Positions 36,698-45,209 of a stretch of 64,000 nucleotides of DNA are shown here, piece by piece. Every line of letters begins with the position of its first letter. Within the stretch, counting starts at the first letter, position 1. The DNA comes from Meinhardsimonia xiamenensis (GTDB lineage Bacteria > Pseudomonadota > Alphaproteobacteria > Rhodobacterales > Rhodobacteraceae), in NCBI RefSeq assembly GCF_900102905.1, contig NZ_FNFV01000004.1:124001-188000 (forward strand). Reading direction: 5' to 3'. The position numbers were made by a program, and so were the translations under genes. The notes beneath the pieces are model-generated. The model ran no database searches. It had not been told where the DNA came from and worked only from the letters and a program-made list of their open reading frames with translations.

Positions 36698-38041
36698 TCA
36701 GCGCCGCGCCGCCGCCTCGAGCGCGCGCAGGCCGCGCAGCAGGTCCACCACATAGGCAAGCTGGAAGTCCTCGTCGCGCAGCTTCGCGGCCTCCTCGGCG
36801 GCCTTCAGCTCCTGCTCGATCTGCTCGCGCTCCTCGGGCGTAAGGCTGTCATTTTCGAGCCGGCCGCGCAGGTCGGCCTCCGAGCGCGTGCGCCGGGCGG
36901 CGCTTTCGTCTTCGTCTTCGCCGCTCTCCCGCGGCGGCAGCTGGTGCACGACGATGTCGGGGGCGATGCCGAGCGCCTGGATGGAGCGGCCCGAGGGGGT
37001 GTAGTAGCGCGCCGTGGTCAGACGCATGGCGCCACCATTCCTGAGCGGCATCACCGTTTGCACCGAGCCCTTGCCGAAGCTCTTGGTCCCGACCACGATG
37101 GCGCGGGCATGGTCCTGCAGGGCACCCGCGACGATCTCGGAGGCCGAGGCCGAGCCGTCATTGATCAGCACGACGATGGGCTTTCCTTCCGCCATGTCGC
37201 CGGGCGTGGCGTTGTAGCGCTCGGTGTCCTCGGGGTTGCGGCCGCGGGTGGAGACGATCTCGCCCGCATCGAGGAAGGCATCGGCAACGTCGATCGCCGC
37301 TGGCAGGAGCCCGCCGGGGTTGTTGCGCAGGTCGATCACGAAGCCGTCGACATTGTCGATGCCGCCAAGCTCCTCCACCGCCTTCTTCAGCCCTTCCTCG
37401 AGATTGGGGAAGGTCTGCTCGTTGAAGGTGGTGATGCGCAGCACCACCGTCCGGCCCTCGGTGCGGGTGCGCACGGCGGTCAGCTTGATGGTGTCGCGGA
37501 TGATCTTCACGTCAAAGGGCTCGTCGACCCCTTCGCGCACCACGGTGATGGTGATCTCCGAGCCGACCGGCCCGCGCATCAGGTCCACCGCCTCGTCAAG
37601 CGTCATGCCGAAGATCGACTGGCCGTCGACATGGGTGATGTAGTCGCCAGCCTGAATGCCGGCCTCGGCTGCGGGCGTGCCGTCGATGGGGGAGACGACC
37701 TTGACCACGCCATTCTCCATCGTCACCTCGATGCCGAGGCCGCCGAACTCGCCACGGGTCTGGATGCGCATCTCGGCGGCATCCTCCGGCGAAAGATAGC
37801 TCGAATGCGGGTCGAGCGATGTCAGCATGCCGTCGATGGCGGCCTCGATCAGCTCCCCTGGGTCCACGGGCTCGACATACTGGGCGCGGATGCGCTCGAA
37901 GATGTCGCCAAAGAGGTCAAGCTGCTCGTAGACCGTCGCCCGGTCGGCCTTTTCCTGCGCAATGAGCGGGCCGGCGACCTGGGTGGCCACGAGGCCGCCG
38001 ATGACGATGCCCGACAGGGCGGCGATCAGGAATCTCTTCAT
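36698..38041 (-). CDS. ctpA: Carboxyl-terminal processing protease (S41, CtpA family)
   Basis: This 447-residue periplasmic protease has an N-terminal signal/anchor (MKRFLIAALSGIVIGGLVAT), a PDZ domain (about 95-180, with GGLGIEVTMENGVVKVVSP), and the S41 catalytic core. The Ser/Lys dyad is S299 in DGSASASEI and K324 in GTKSFGKGSVQT. It ends in an acidic coiled region (about 375-447). It may trim envelope substrates such as cell-wall hydrolases. An in-frame ATG at 38059 overlaps the upstream stop (ATGA), but GGTAAGGAC before 38041 and the family N terminus favour the shorter form. It is coupled to the EnvC-like gene. Confidence 0.94.
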   Translation of the reverse strand: MKRFLIAALSGIVIGGLVATQVAGPLIAQEKADRATVYEQLDLFGDIFERIRAQYVEPVDPGELIEAAIDGMLTSLDPHSSYLSPEDAAEMRIQTRGEFGGLGIEVTMENGVVKVVSPIDGTPAAEAGIQAGDYITHVDGQSIFGMTLDEAVDLMRGPVGSEITITVVREGVDEPFDVKIIRDTIKLTAVRTRTEGRTVVLRITTFNEQTFPNLEEGLKKAVEELGGIDNVDGFVIDLRNNPGGLLPAAIDVADAFLDAGEIVSTRGRNPEDTERYNATPGDMAEGKPIVVLINDGSASASEIVAGALQDHARAIVVGTKSFGKGSVQTVMPLRNGGAMRLTTARYYTPSGRSIQALGIAPDIVVHQLPPRESGEDEDESAARRTRSEADLRGRLENDSLTPEEREQIEQELKAAEEAAKLRDEDFQLAYVVDLLRGLRALEAAARR

Positions 38042-38055
38042 CGCGTCCTTACCTT

Positions 38056-39198
38056 TCATCCGGCGGTGAACCAGGGTTCGGGGTCCACCGGCTCGTTGTC
38101 CTTCCTCAGCTCCATATAGAGCGTTTCCGACAGCTCTCCGCCACCCCCGCGCGGCGCCTGCGACAGAAGCTCCCGCGCCTCGGGCGCTTCCCCACCCATC
38201 AGGCCCACGGGCGCGCCGGCCTCGAGAACCTCCCCGATCTCCCCATAGACTTCATCGAGCCCCGCCAACACAAGCAGATAGCCGCTCGCGGGCTCAAGTA
38301 TGATCACGTTTCCGTAGTCGAGCAGCGGGCCGCGGTAGCGGATGGTCGCGGGCCAGGGGCTGGTGACGAGAGCCCGCGGCGGGGTGGCGATGACGAGGCC
38401 GGGGCGGCGGATGCCGGCGGCATCCGCCTCGCCGAAGCGGCGCAGGATGCGCCCTGTCACCGGCAGGGGCGTGCGCCCCCGCATCCGCTCGAAGGCGGGC
38501 ATGACCGGGCCCTCCTCCGGGGCGCGGCCGCCGATCTCCGCCAGACCGCTGGCGAAGGCGGCGAGCGTCTCGCTCGAGGCGATGAGCGAGGCCACCGCCT
38601 GCGGGTCGGCGAGAAAGCGACGGGGTAGCTCCTCGCGGTTCGAGATCGCTTCGCTGAGCCGCGCGCGTGCCTCCTGCACGCCGACAAGCGCCTGCTCGAG
38701 CTGGTCGGCCGCCCTGGACTGAAGCTCGCGGAGAATGGCGAGTTCCTCAAGCTCGCGGCGCAGCGCCTCGGCCTGTTCCTTGAGCGCCGGCGTGACGTCG
38801 CCAAGGATCATCCCCGCCCGCGCGGTCGCCAGCGGGCCGGCGGGGTGAAGCAGAAGCTCCGGCACCTCCGCCCCGCCGATGCTCATCAACGCGCCGAGCA
38901 GCCGCGAGAGCTTCTCGCCCTCGGCCTCGAAGCGGCGGGTCAGCTCTGCCTCGCGGATGGCGGCGCGCCTGAGCCCCTCGCGAAGCGCCATGAGCCCCTC
39001 CTCATAGGCGCGGATCACCTTGGTGAGCGCCGCCACGCGGTCGTGCGCCCCTTCTGCGCGCTCGAGCGCGATCTGTGCCTGCTCAAGGGCGTGCGCGGCG
39101 CGCAGGGCGAGCTGGGCAGGGTCGGTCGGGGCGGCGGGCAGCGGCCGGGTGAGGGCAAGGCCCAGGAGAACAGCTGCCGCGAGCCGCCGCCATCTCAT
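38056..39198 (-). CDS. EnvC-like murein hydrolase activator with degenerate LytM (M23) domain
   Basis: This 380-residue secreted protein has a signal peptide (MRWRRLAAAVLLGLALTRPL), a long coiled coil (about 25-230), and a C-terminal M23/LytM domain (about 245-375). The zinc ligands of active M23 enzymes are absent: the HxGxD position reads RRPGLVIATP and the HxH position reads LLVLAGL. Loss of the metal site is what defines EnvC and NlpD, which activate amidases rather than cut peptidoglycan. The gene is coupled by ATGA overlaps to gpmI upstream and to ctpA downstream, so an envelope-division function in partnership with a protease is likely. Confidence 0.88.
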   Translation of the reverse strand: MRWRRLAAAVLLGLALTRPLPAAPTDPAQLALRAAHALEQAQIALERAEGAHDRVAALTKVIRAYEEGLMALREGLRRAAIREAELTRRFEAEGEKLSRLLGALMSIGGAEVPELLLHPAGPLATARAGMILGDVTPALKEQAEALRRELEELAILRELQSRAADQLEQALVGVQEARARLSEAISNREELPRRFLADPQAVASLIASSETLAAFASGLAEIGGRAPEEGPVMPAFERMRGRTPLPVTGRILRRFGEADAAGIRRPGLVIATPPRALVTSPWPATIRYRGPLLDYGNVIILEPASGYLLVLAGLDEVYGEIGEVLEAGAPVGLMGGEAPEARELLSQAPRGGGGELSETLYMELRKDNEPVDPEPWFTAG

Positions 39199-40715
39199 CG
39201 CCGGATGAGGCTCTTGCCGGTCATCTCGGGGGGCTGGTCAAGGCCCATGAGCTCAAGCACCGTGGGCGCGAGATCGGCCAGCCGGCCGGAGGCAAGCGAC
39301 ACGCCCTGAGGCCCGCCCACCAGCACCACCGGCACGGGGTTCATGGTGTGGGCGGTGTGCGGGCCGCCTGTCTCGGGGTCGATCATCATCTCGCAGTTGC
39401 CGTGGTCGGCGGTGACGATGATTGCGCCGCCCGTCTCCTCCACCGCCTCGAGCGCGGCGCCTAGCCCGCGGTCCACCGCCTCGCAGGCCCTGATCGCCGC
39501 CTCTAGGCTGCCGGTGTGGCCGACCATGTCGGGGTTGGCGTAGTTGACCACGATGAAATCGTAGCGCTTGCGGATCGCCTTCACGAGATGTTCGGTGACC
39601 TCGGGTGCCGACATCTCGGGCTTGAGGTCATAGGTCGGCACCTTGGGCGAGGGGGCCATGTAGCGGTCTTCGCCCGGCTCCGGCTCCTCCACCCCGCCGT
39701 TGAAGAAATAGGTGACGTGGGGGTATTTCTCCGTCTCCGCGATGTGGAACTGGGTGAGCCCCTTCGTCGCGATCCAGTGCGCGAGCGTGTTCTTCACCAC
39801 CACGGGGGGGAACATCACCCCCATCAGCTCGTCGAGCCGCTCGCCGTAGGAGGCCATGCCGCAAAGCGCCGCCCAGCGCGGGCGCGGGCCGGGGTCGAAG
39901 GCGTCAAACTCGGGGTCGACGAGGGCGGAGAGGATCTCACGCGCGCGGTCGGCGCGGAAATTGACGAAGAAGAGGCCGTCGCCGTCCCGGGGCGGCTCGT
40001 AGCCTTTGATGCGGGTCGCGCGAATGAACTCGTCGGTCTCGCCGGCCTCGTAGGCGGCCTTCACGGCGCTCACCGCATCGGGCGCCTCGCGCCCCTCGCC
40101 GCGCAGCACGAGCGCGGCGGCCTCGGCCACCCGCTCCCAGCGCTTGTCGCGGTCCATCGCGTAGTAGCGGCCGATGACCGTGCCGATGCGCGCGCCCTCG
40201 GGCAGCGCGGCCATGATCTCGGCGAGCTGCTCGGCAGCCGATTGCGGCGGCACGTCGCGCCCGTCGGTGATGGCGTGGATCTGCACCGGAATGCCCGCCT
40301 CGGTCATTGCCCTGACCGCGGCCAGCATGTGCGCCTGATGGCTGTGCACGCCGCCCGGCGAGGCGAGCCCGATCACCTGCGCGGTGCCGCCCGAGGCTTT
40401 CAGCCGGTCGATGAAGTCGCGCAAGGCGGGGTTCTGGAAGAAGGAGCCATCCTCGATCGCCAGATCGATGCGGCCAAGCCCCAGCGCCACCACGCGCCCG
40501 GCGCCGATGTTCATGTGGCCCACTTCGGAATTGCCCATCTGGCCGGTGGGCAGGCCCACGTCGGGGCCGTGGGTGACGAGCGTGGCGCGCGGGCAGCTTG
40601 CCCAGATGCGGTCGAAGTTCGGCGTGTCGGCCAGAAGCGGCGCATTGCCCTCGCGCTGCTCGCTCAGGCCCCAGCCGTCGAGAATGCAGAGGACTACGGG
40701 TCTTGGTGTGGTCAT
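39195..40715 (-). CDS. gpmI: 2,3-bisphosphoglycerate-independent phosphoglycerate mutase
   Basis: This 506-residue Mn2+ enzyme interconverts 3- and 2-phosphoglycerate in glycolysis and gluconeogenesis. The alkaline-phosphatase-fold metal ligand lies in VLCILDGWG (D13), and the phosphorylated serine is S63 in TGQMGNSEVGHMN. C-terminal metal motifs YANPDMVGHTG and VTADHGNCEMM are intact. The ATG at 40715 gives the family N terminus; a CGGAG stretch lies upstream. It heads a four-gene overlapping run with envC-like, ctpA and rppH, and follows rsfS-rlmH on the same strand after a 130-bp gap. Confidence 0.96.
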   Translation of the reverse strand: MTTPRPVVLCILDGWGLSEQREGNAPLLADTPNFDRIWASCPRATLVTHGPDVGLPTGQMGNSEVGHMNIGAGRVVALGLGRIDLAIEDGSFFQNPALRDFIDRLKASGGTAQVIGLASPGGVHSHQAHMLAAVRAMTEAGIPVQIHAITDGRDVPPQSAAEQLAEIMAALPEGARIGTVIGRYYAMDRDKRWERVAEAAALVLRGEGREAPDAVSAVKAAYEAGETDEFIRATRIKGYEPPRDGDGLFFVNFRADRAREILSALVDPEFDAFDPGPRPRWAALCGMASYGERLDELMGVMFPPVVVKNTLAHWIATKGLTQFHIAETEKYPHVTYFFNGGVEEPEPGEDRYMAPSPKVPTYDLKPEMSAPEVTEHLVKAIRKRYDFIVVNYANPDMVGHTGSLEAAIRACEAVDRGLGAALEAVEETGGAIIVTADHGNCEMMIDPETGGPHTAHTMNPVPVVLVGGPQGVSLASGRLADLAPTVLELMGLDQPPEMTGKSLIRR

Positions 40716-40845
40716 GGAGGGCTCCGTCTCGCTGGCGCGGTTCTAGGGCGGTGCGGCGCGCAGGGCAACCGTATCAAGGAGCCGCCGCCCGAGTGGCATC
40801 TGCGCGACCATTGAGGCGCGGGGGCACTTCCTCGACGCGCAAGCC

Positions 40846-41316
40846 TCACGCGCGGTGATAGGGCGCCCCGGCAAGGATCGAGGCGGCGCGGTAGAGCTGC
40901 TCGGCCAGCATCACCCGCGCGAGCATGTGCGGCCATACCATGCGCCCGAACGACAGGGTGAAGTCGGCCTCGGCGACAAGATCCGGCGAAAGACCGTCGG
41001 CGCCGCCGATCATGAAGGCGACTCCGGCGCGGCCGGCATCGCGCCAGCCGGCCAGCCTTGCGGCAAAGTCGGGCGAGGAAAGCTGCTGCCCGCGCTCGTC
41101 GAGCGCCACCACCACGGCGCCACGCGGCAGGGCATTGCGCAGTAGACGGGCTTCGGCGGCCGGGCCGCCGCCCTTGCGATCCTCGACCTCCGTCAGCCGG
41201 AGCGGACCGAGGCCGATGGCGCGTCCCGTGCGCTCGAAGCGGGCCACATATGAGTCGACAAGCTCCCTCTCGGGCCCGCCGCGAAGGCGCCCGACGGCAC
41301 AGATGGCAACCCGCAC
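40846..41316 (-). CDS. rlmH: 23S rRNA pseudouridine-1915 N3-methyltransferase
   Basis: This 156-residue SPOUT-class methyltransferase acts on the assembled 70S ribosome. The knot-forming SAM-binding segment AFMIGGADGLSPDLVAEAD and the nearly invariant C-terminal RVMLAEQLYRAASILAGAPY, then HRA, are present, as is the ALDERGQQLSSPDFA segment near residue 91. The length is standard. It starts 7 bp after the rsfS stop, so the two ribosome-related genes are co-transcribed. This rsfS-rlmH pairing is widespread in bacteria. Confidence 0.96.
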   Translation of the reverse strand: MRVAICAVGRLRGGPERELVDSYVARFERTGRAIGLGPLRLTEVEDRKGGGPAAEARLLRNALPRGAVVVALDERGQQLSSPDFAARLAGWRDAGRAGVAFMIGGADGLSPDLVAEADFTLSFGRMVWPHMLARVMLAEQLYRAASILAGAPYHRA

Positions 41317-41323
41317 GCGCGCC

Positions 41324-41659
41324 TCAGGCGCCCGCGCGCGCCCGCTCGGCCGGGCTCATCCACATCTTCTCGAGTTGGTAGAACTCACGCACTTCCGGCC
41401 GGAAGACATGAACGACGACATCGCCGGCATCGATCAGCACCCAGTCGCCGGCTTCCTTGCCCTCCACCTTGCTGGACAGGCGGAACGCCAGCTTGAGCCT
41501 TTCGACCAGCTTGTCCGCGATTGAGACGACCTGCCGGCTGGAGCGGCCGGAACAGACAACCATGTAGTCTGCCACATCCGACTTGCCGCGCAGATCGATC
41601 GAGACGATGCTTTCGGCCTTGTCGTCTTCGAGTGAGGAAAGAACCCTTTCAAGCAGCAC
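41324..41659 (-). CDS. rsfS: Ribosomal silencing factor RsfS (start uncertain)
   Basis: The 111-residue version has the full RsfS fold: SLEDDKAESIVSIDLRGKSD, DYMVVCSGRSSRQVVSIADK, GDWVLIDAGDVVVHVF and FYQLEKMW. RsfS binds uL14 and blocks subunit joining under starvation. The GTG at 41659 (VLLERVLSS) has no clear ribosome-binding site. The frame stays open upstream (reading EGATLSHTAQTVRHATVGEA), and a perfect AGGAGG on the minus strand (41755-41760) sits 8 bases before an in-frame CTG. A longer protein with a non-ATG start is therefore possible. It is the first gene of the rsfS-rlmH pair. Confidence 0.88.
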   Translation of the reverse strand: MLLERVLSSLEDDKAESIVSIDLRGKSDVADYMVVCSGRSSRQVVSIADKLVERLKLAFRLSSKVEGKEAGDWVLIDAGDVVVHVFRPEVREFYQLEKMWMSPAERARAGA

Positions 41660-41968
41660 TTCGCTTGAGGGATTCTCGGGTTCGGCGGCGAGCAGCGCCG
41701 CCTCCCCTACGGTCGCATGACGGACCGTCTGGGCAGTGTGAGACAGGGTCGCACCCTCCTTGCTGCACGCCGATCACGCCCCGGCGCCGGGCATGGTGAA
41801 GAAATAGCATTGCAGGGGTGAAATCTCAATGACAGCCAGAGCCTGTCGTGCCGCGGTGTGCGCGATTCCGCAAGTTCGGGCAGGCGCGTGCACCGGCCGT
41901 CTGGCGTCGACCGCGCGGACAGGCTAGCAAAACCCGGCGGAACCGTGCAGACAGACGGGGGATCTTCC
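41660..41968. promoter_or_regulatory. Divergent intergenic region between rsfS and an SDR gene
   Basis: These ~309 bases separate two divergent genes and should hold both promoters. The rsfS frame continues open through the first ~95 bases and includes an AGGAGG on the minus strand (41755-41760). ACGGGGGA at 41955-41962 is the ribosome-binding site of the SDR gene. No convincing promoter hexamers, repeats or stable hairpins were recognised. Confidence 0.4.
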
Positions 41969-42727
41969 ATGAGACTTGCGGGCAAGACCGTGCTTGTGAC
42001 CGGGGCCAGCCGCGGCATCGGCCGGGCAGCCGCGGAGGCGTTTCATGCCGAGGGCGCCAATGTGGTGCTCGTGGCACGCTCGGAGAACGCGATTGCCGAA
42101 CTCTCCGGCAAGCTTGGCGAGCGTTCACTGGCGGTGCCTTGCGATGTCAGCCGTCTGTGGGAGGTGCAGGCCGCGGTGGATGCGGCGGTGAAGGAATTCG
42201 GCGGTCTTGACGTTCTGGTCAACAACGCGGGGGTCATCGAGCCCATCGGCCATCTTGGCGAGGTCGATCCCGAGGCCTGGAGCCATTCGCTCGACATCAA
42301 TCTCAAGGGCGTCTTTCACGGCATCCGCGCCGCGCTGCCGGTCATGCTTGCGGCCGGCGGCGGGACGGTGCTGAACGTCTCCTCGGGGGCGGCGCACCGG
42401 CCGCTTGAGGGCTGGAGCCAGTACTGCGCCGCCAAGGCCGGGGCGGCGATGCTGACGCGCTCTCTCGATCTCGAGTATCGCGCCCGCGGCATTCGCGCGA
42501 TGGGGCTGTCGCCGGGTACGGTGGCCACCGACATGCAGCGCGCGATCCGCGAGAGCGGCATCAACCCCGTCAGCCGGCTCGACTGGTCGGAGCACATCCC
42601 GCCCGAATGGCCGGCGCGGGCGCTTGTCTGGATGGCAACGCCCGAGGCCGACGCCCACCTCGGCGAGGAGCTGTCGCTGCGCGATCCGGCGCTGAGGGCG
42701 CGGCTTGGGCTTGGTGACAAGGGATGA
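41969..42727 (+). CDS. Short-chain dehydrogenase/reductase
   Basis: This 252-residue classical SDR has the cofactor motif TGASRGIG (10-17), the structural NNAG at about 90-93, and the catalytic Ser-Tyr-Lys set in NVSSGAAHRPLEGWSQYCAAK (written here across adjacent segments: NVSSGAAH, then WSQYCAAK). The PG motif SPGTVATDM follows. The substrate is unknown; yeast Irc24/sepiapterin-reductase-like enzymes have similar overall features. The ATG at 41969 follows GACGGGGGA. The frame is open further upstream without family sequence. It is divergent from rsfS and convergent with the HNH gene. Confidence 0.88.
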   Translation: MRLAGKTVLVTGASRGIGRAAAEAFHAEGANVVLVARSENAIAELSGKLGERSLAVPCDVSRLWEVQAAVDAAVKEFGGLDVLVNNAGVIEPIGHLGEVDPEAWSHSLDINLKGVFHGIRAALPVMLAAGGGTVLNVSSGAAHRPLEGWSQYCAAKAGAAMLTRSLDLEYRARGIRAMGLSPGTVATDMQRAIRESGINPVSRLDWSEHIPPEWPARALVWMATPEADAHLGEELSLRDPALRARLGLGDKG

Positions 42728-42739
42728 CCGGCGCCCCTT

Positions 42740-43042
42740 TCAGCGCCGGAGACGGCGCGGGCCGGGCGTGCGGGAGTGAAAGGCGGGCGGGCGGCGCTTC
42801 ACCCAGGCGATGAAGCGGGCAAGGCGGGGATGGGCGCGCAGCGCCTCGATGGTGTTGTAGGCGCGGGCGAGTTCCGCTTCGGTGAGCGTGGCGTGGATTT
42901 CGGCATGACAGATCTGATGCAACAGCACCACCGGCCCGCCCTTGCCGCCCTTCGAGCGCGGGACGAGGTGATGCAGGCTGGCGCGTGCCTGCGGTGGAAT
43001 CGGGCGGTCGCACAGCGGGCAGATCGGATGCTCCTCGCTCAT
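42740..43042 (-). CDS. HNH-endonuclease-family protein
   Basis: This 100-residue protein has a CxxC pair (C8, C11) in ICPLCDRPIPP, the HH dyad ASLHHLVPRSKGG (H24/H25), and a downstream HQICHAEIHATLTEAELA. This is a compact beta-beta-alpha-metal HNH domain. The C terminus is basic (PGPRRLRR). Small stand-alone HNH proteins of this type are widespread in alphaproteobacteria and their role is not established. The frame is open to 43078 with a TTG, but the ATG at 43042 begins just before the fold. It is divergent from the flavoprotein gene (47 bp between starts). Confidence 0.82.
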   Translation of the reverse strand: MSEEHPICPLCDRPIPPQARASLHHLVPRSKGGKGGPVVLLHQICHAEIHATLTEAELARAYNTIEALRAHPRLARFIAWVKRRPPAFHSRTPGPRRLRR

Positions 43043-43089
43043 GGCCGCATGGTTGTGCCGCAGCGCGCGGCGGTGCAAGGGATTTGGCG

Positions 43090-44295
43090 ATGACGGCGAC
43101 GGAACGCGAGGCGGCGGCGCTGGTCATTGGCGGCGGGCCGGCGGGGCTTGCGGCGGCGGAGGTGCTGGCCGAGGCGGGCGTGCCGGTTCTGGTCGCCGAG
43201 GCCAAGCCGAGCGTGGCGCGCAAGTTCCTGATGGCCGGAAAATCGGGGCTCAACCTGACAAAGGATGAGCCCTTCGCGCAGTTCCTGGCGGCTTACGGCG
43301 GGGCAGCGGCGCGGCTCCGGCCGATGCTCTCGGCCTTCGGGCCGGAGGAGGTGCAGCGCTGGGCGGAGGATCTTGGCGAGGCGCTCTTCATCGGCTCGAC
43401 GGGCCGCGTGTTCCCGCGTGCGATGAAGGCCTCGCCGCTCCTTCGGCGCTGGCTCGGCCGGCTCGAGGCGGGCGGTGTCACGCTGGCCACCCGCTGGCGC
43501 TGTCTCGGGCGCGCGGGGAAGGCATGGCGCTTTGCCACGCCCGAGGGCGAGGTGCGGGTGCGGGCGCGCGTCACCGTGCTTGCGCTTGGCGGGGCAAGCT
43601 GGCCGCGGCTCGGCTCCGATGGCGCGTGGGCCGCGTGGCTCGGTGACGCGGGCGTTCCGCTCACCCCGTTCGTGCCTTCGAATGCCGCTTTGCGGGTGGA
43701 GTGGTCGCGCCACATGGCCCGCCATTTCGGCGCGCCGGTGAAGGGTGTCGCGCTGGAGGCGGGCGGGCAGAGAAGCCGCGGCGAGTTCGTGATCTCGGCG
43801 CAAGGGCTTGAGGGCGGGGGCATCTACGCCCTGTCGGCGGCGCTGCGGGAAGGGGCGCCGCTCGTCCTCGACCTTGCGCCCGATGTGCCTCTGGAGAGGC
43901 TTGCCGGCCGGCTCGCCGCCCCGCGCGGCAAGCGCTCGCGCGCCAGCCATTTGCGCAAGACCGCGCGGCTTGAGGGCGCCAAACTCGCGCTCCTCAACGA
44001 ATTCGCCCGGCCGTTGCCCGAGGAGCCGGGCGCGCTTGCCCGACTCATCAAGGCGCTGCCGGTGCCGCACCTGGGGCTTGCCGGGCTTGAGCGGGCGATT
44101 TCCTCGGCCGGCGGCATCCGCTGGGAGGGGCTGAGCGAGGGGCTCGAGCTTCTCGCCATGCCCGGGGTCTTCGCGGCGGGCGAAATGCTGGACTGGGATG
44201 CGCCGACGGGCGGTTATCTGCTCACCGCCTGTCTGGCCACCAGGCGCTGGGCGGGGCGGGCGGCGGCGCAGAGGCTCACAGGCTCCAGTCGATGA
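43090..44295 (+). CDS. TIGR03862-type flavoprotein (HI0933/BaiN family)
   Basis: This 401-residue FAD-binding protein has a dinucleotide motif ALVIGGGPAGLAAAEVLAEAG at its N terminus (described as GxGxxG at about 13-18), followed by KFLMAGKSGLNLTKDEPF, which is diagnostic of the HI0933-like family. A second FAD contact is VLALGGASWPRLGSDG near 165, and GVFAAGEMLDWDAPTGGY near the C terminus completes the site. The reaction is not established for this subfamily. AAGGGA precedes the ATG at 43090. Its 3' end overlaps the convergent glutathionyl-hydroquinone reductase gene by 20 bp. Confidence 0.87.
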   Translation: MTATEREAAALVIGGGPAGLAAAEVLAEAGVPVLVAEAKPSVARKFLMAGKSGLNLTKDEPFAQFLAAYGGAAARLRPMLSAFGPEEVQRWAEDLGEALFIGSTGRVFPRAMKASPLLRRWLGRLEAGGVTLATRWRCLGRAGKAWRFATPEGEVRVRARVTVLALGGASWPRLGSDGAWAAWLGDAGVPLTPFVPSNAALRVEWSRHMARHFGAPVKGVALEAGGQRSRGEFVISAQGLEGGGIYALSAALREGAPLVLDLAPDVPLERLAGRLAAPRGKRSRASHLRKTARLEGAKLALLNEFARPLPEEPGALARLIKALPVPHLGLAGLERAISSAGGIRWEGLSEGLELLAMPGVFAAGEMLDWDAPTGGYLLTACLATRRWAGRAAAQRLTGSSR

Positions 44296-45193
44296 GCGGC
44301 CCCCTGGGCACGATCCCGAGCGGATTGCGCAGGGGCGAGGGCGCGAAATAGCCCTGCTTATAGGCCTCGAAATCCACCGTCCCCGCGACGCCGGGCATGT
44401 GATAGATGCGCCGCGCATAGGCCCAGAGGCGGGGGTAGTCGACGAGCCGGCGGATATTGCACTTGAAGGCGTAGTGATAGGCGACATCGAAGCGCGCGAG
44501 GGTGGGAAAGAGCCGCAGGTCGGCCTCGGTGAAGCGCTCGCCGACGAGCCAGTCGCGGCCCTCGAGATGCGCCTCGATGCGGTCGAGCGTGTCGAAGAGC
44601 GCCGTCACCGCCTCGTCATAGGCGGCTTGGGTGCGCGCAAAGCCCGCGCGATAGACGCCGTTGTTGACGGTGCGGTAGATGAGCGCGTTCCACTCCTCGA
44701 TTTCGGGCGCGAGCCCCGGCGGGGTGAGGTCCGGTCCGCGCCCGAAGCTGCCGAACATGCGCACGATGTCGGCCGATTCGTTGGAGACGATCTGTTCTGT
44801 CTGCCTGTCCCAAAGCACCGGCACGGTGACGCGGCCGGTGTAGGGCGGGCGCTGGCGGGCATAGACCTCATGGAGCGCGCGCACATGCAGGCAGGGGTCG
44901 GCATGGGGGCCGACATCGTCGAACACCCAGCCCTCCTCGGTGCGGCGGACGCGCGCGTAGGAAACCCCGATGGCCTCCTCGAGCCCGAGGATCACGCGGG
45001 CCAGAAGCGCCCGATGCGCCCAGGGGCAGTTGATGGCGACGTAAAGATGATAGCGCCCCGGCTCGGGGGTGAAGGGGCCGTCAGGCGTGATCCAGTGGCG
45101 GATGGTGGAGCGCGCGCGCAGGAAGCGGCCGTGCTCGTCGGTGCCGGGGCCCGGATCCTCCGGGTGCCAAACGCCCTTGACCATCAGTCCCAT
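44276..45193 (-). CDS. Glutathionyl-hydroquinone reductase (Xi-class GST, YqjG/ECM4 type)
   Basis: This 305-residue glutathione transferase-fold enzyme has the Xi-class catalytic cysteine C56 in YVAINCPWAHRALL. The family's long N-terminal extension and the C-terminal GERFTEADLRLFPTLARFDV and YHYAFKCNIRRLVDYPRLW motifs are present. It reduces glutathionyl-hydroquinones, releasing free hydroquinone and GSSG. The ATG at 45193 is favoured because homology begins there; another ATG lies at 45184. It lies 16 bp after a classical GST gene on the same strand, so the two are probably one transcript for detoxification. Confidence 0.92.
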   Translation of the reverse strand: MGLMVKGVWHPEDPGPGTDEHGRFLRARSTIRHWITPDGPFTPEPGRYHLYVAINCPWAHRALLARVILGLEEAIGVSYARVRRTEEGWVFDDVGPHADPCLHVRALHEVYARQRPPYTGRVTVPVLWDRQTEQIVSNESADIVRMFGSFGRGPDLTPPGLAPEIEEWNALIYRTVNNGVYRAGFARTQAAYDEAVTALFDTLDRIEAHLEGRDWLVGERFTEADLRLFPTLARFDVAYHYAFKCNIRRLVDYPRLWAYARRIYHMPGVAGTVDFEAYKQGYFAPSPLRNPLGIVPRGPLIDWSL

Positions 45194-45209
45194 GACCGTG
45201 ACCTGCCGC

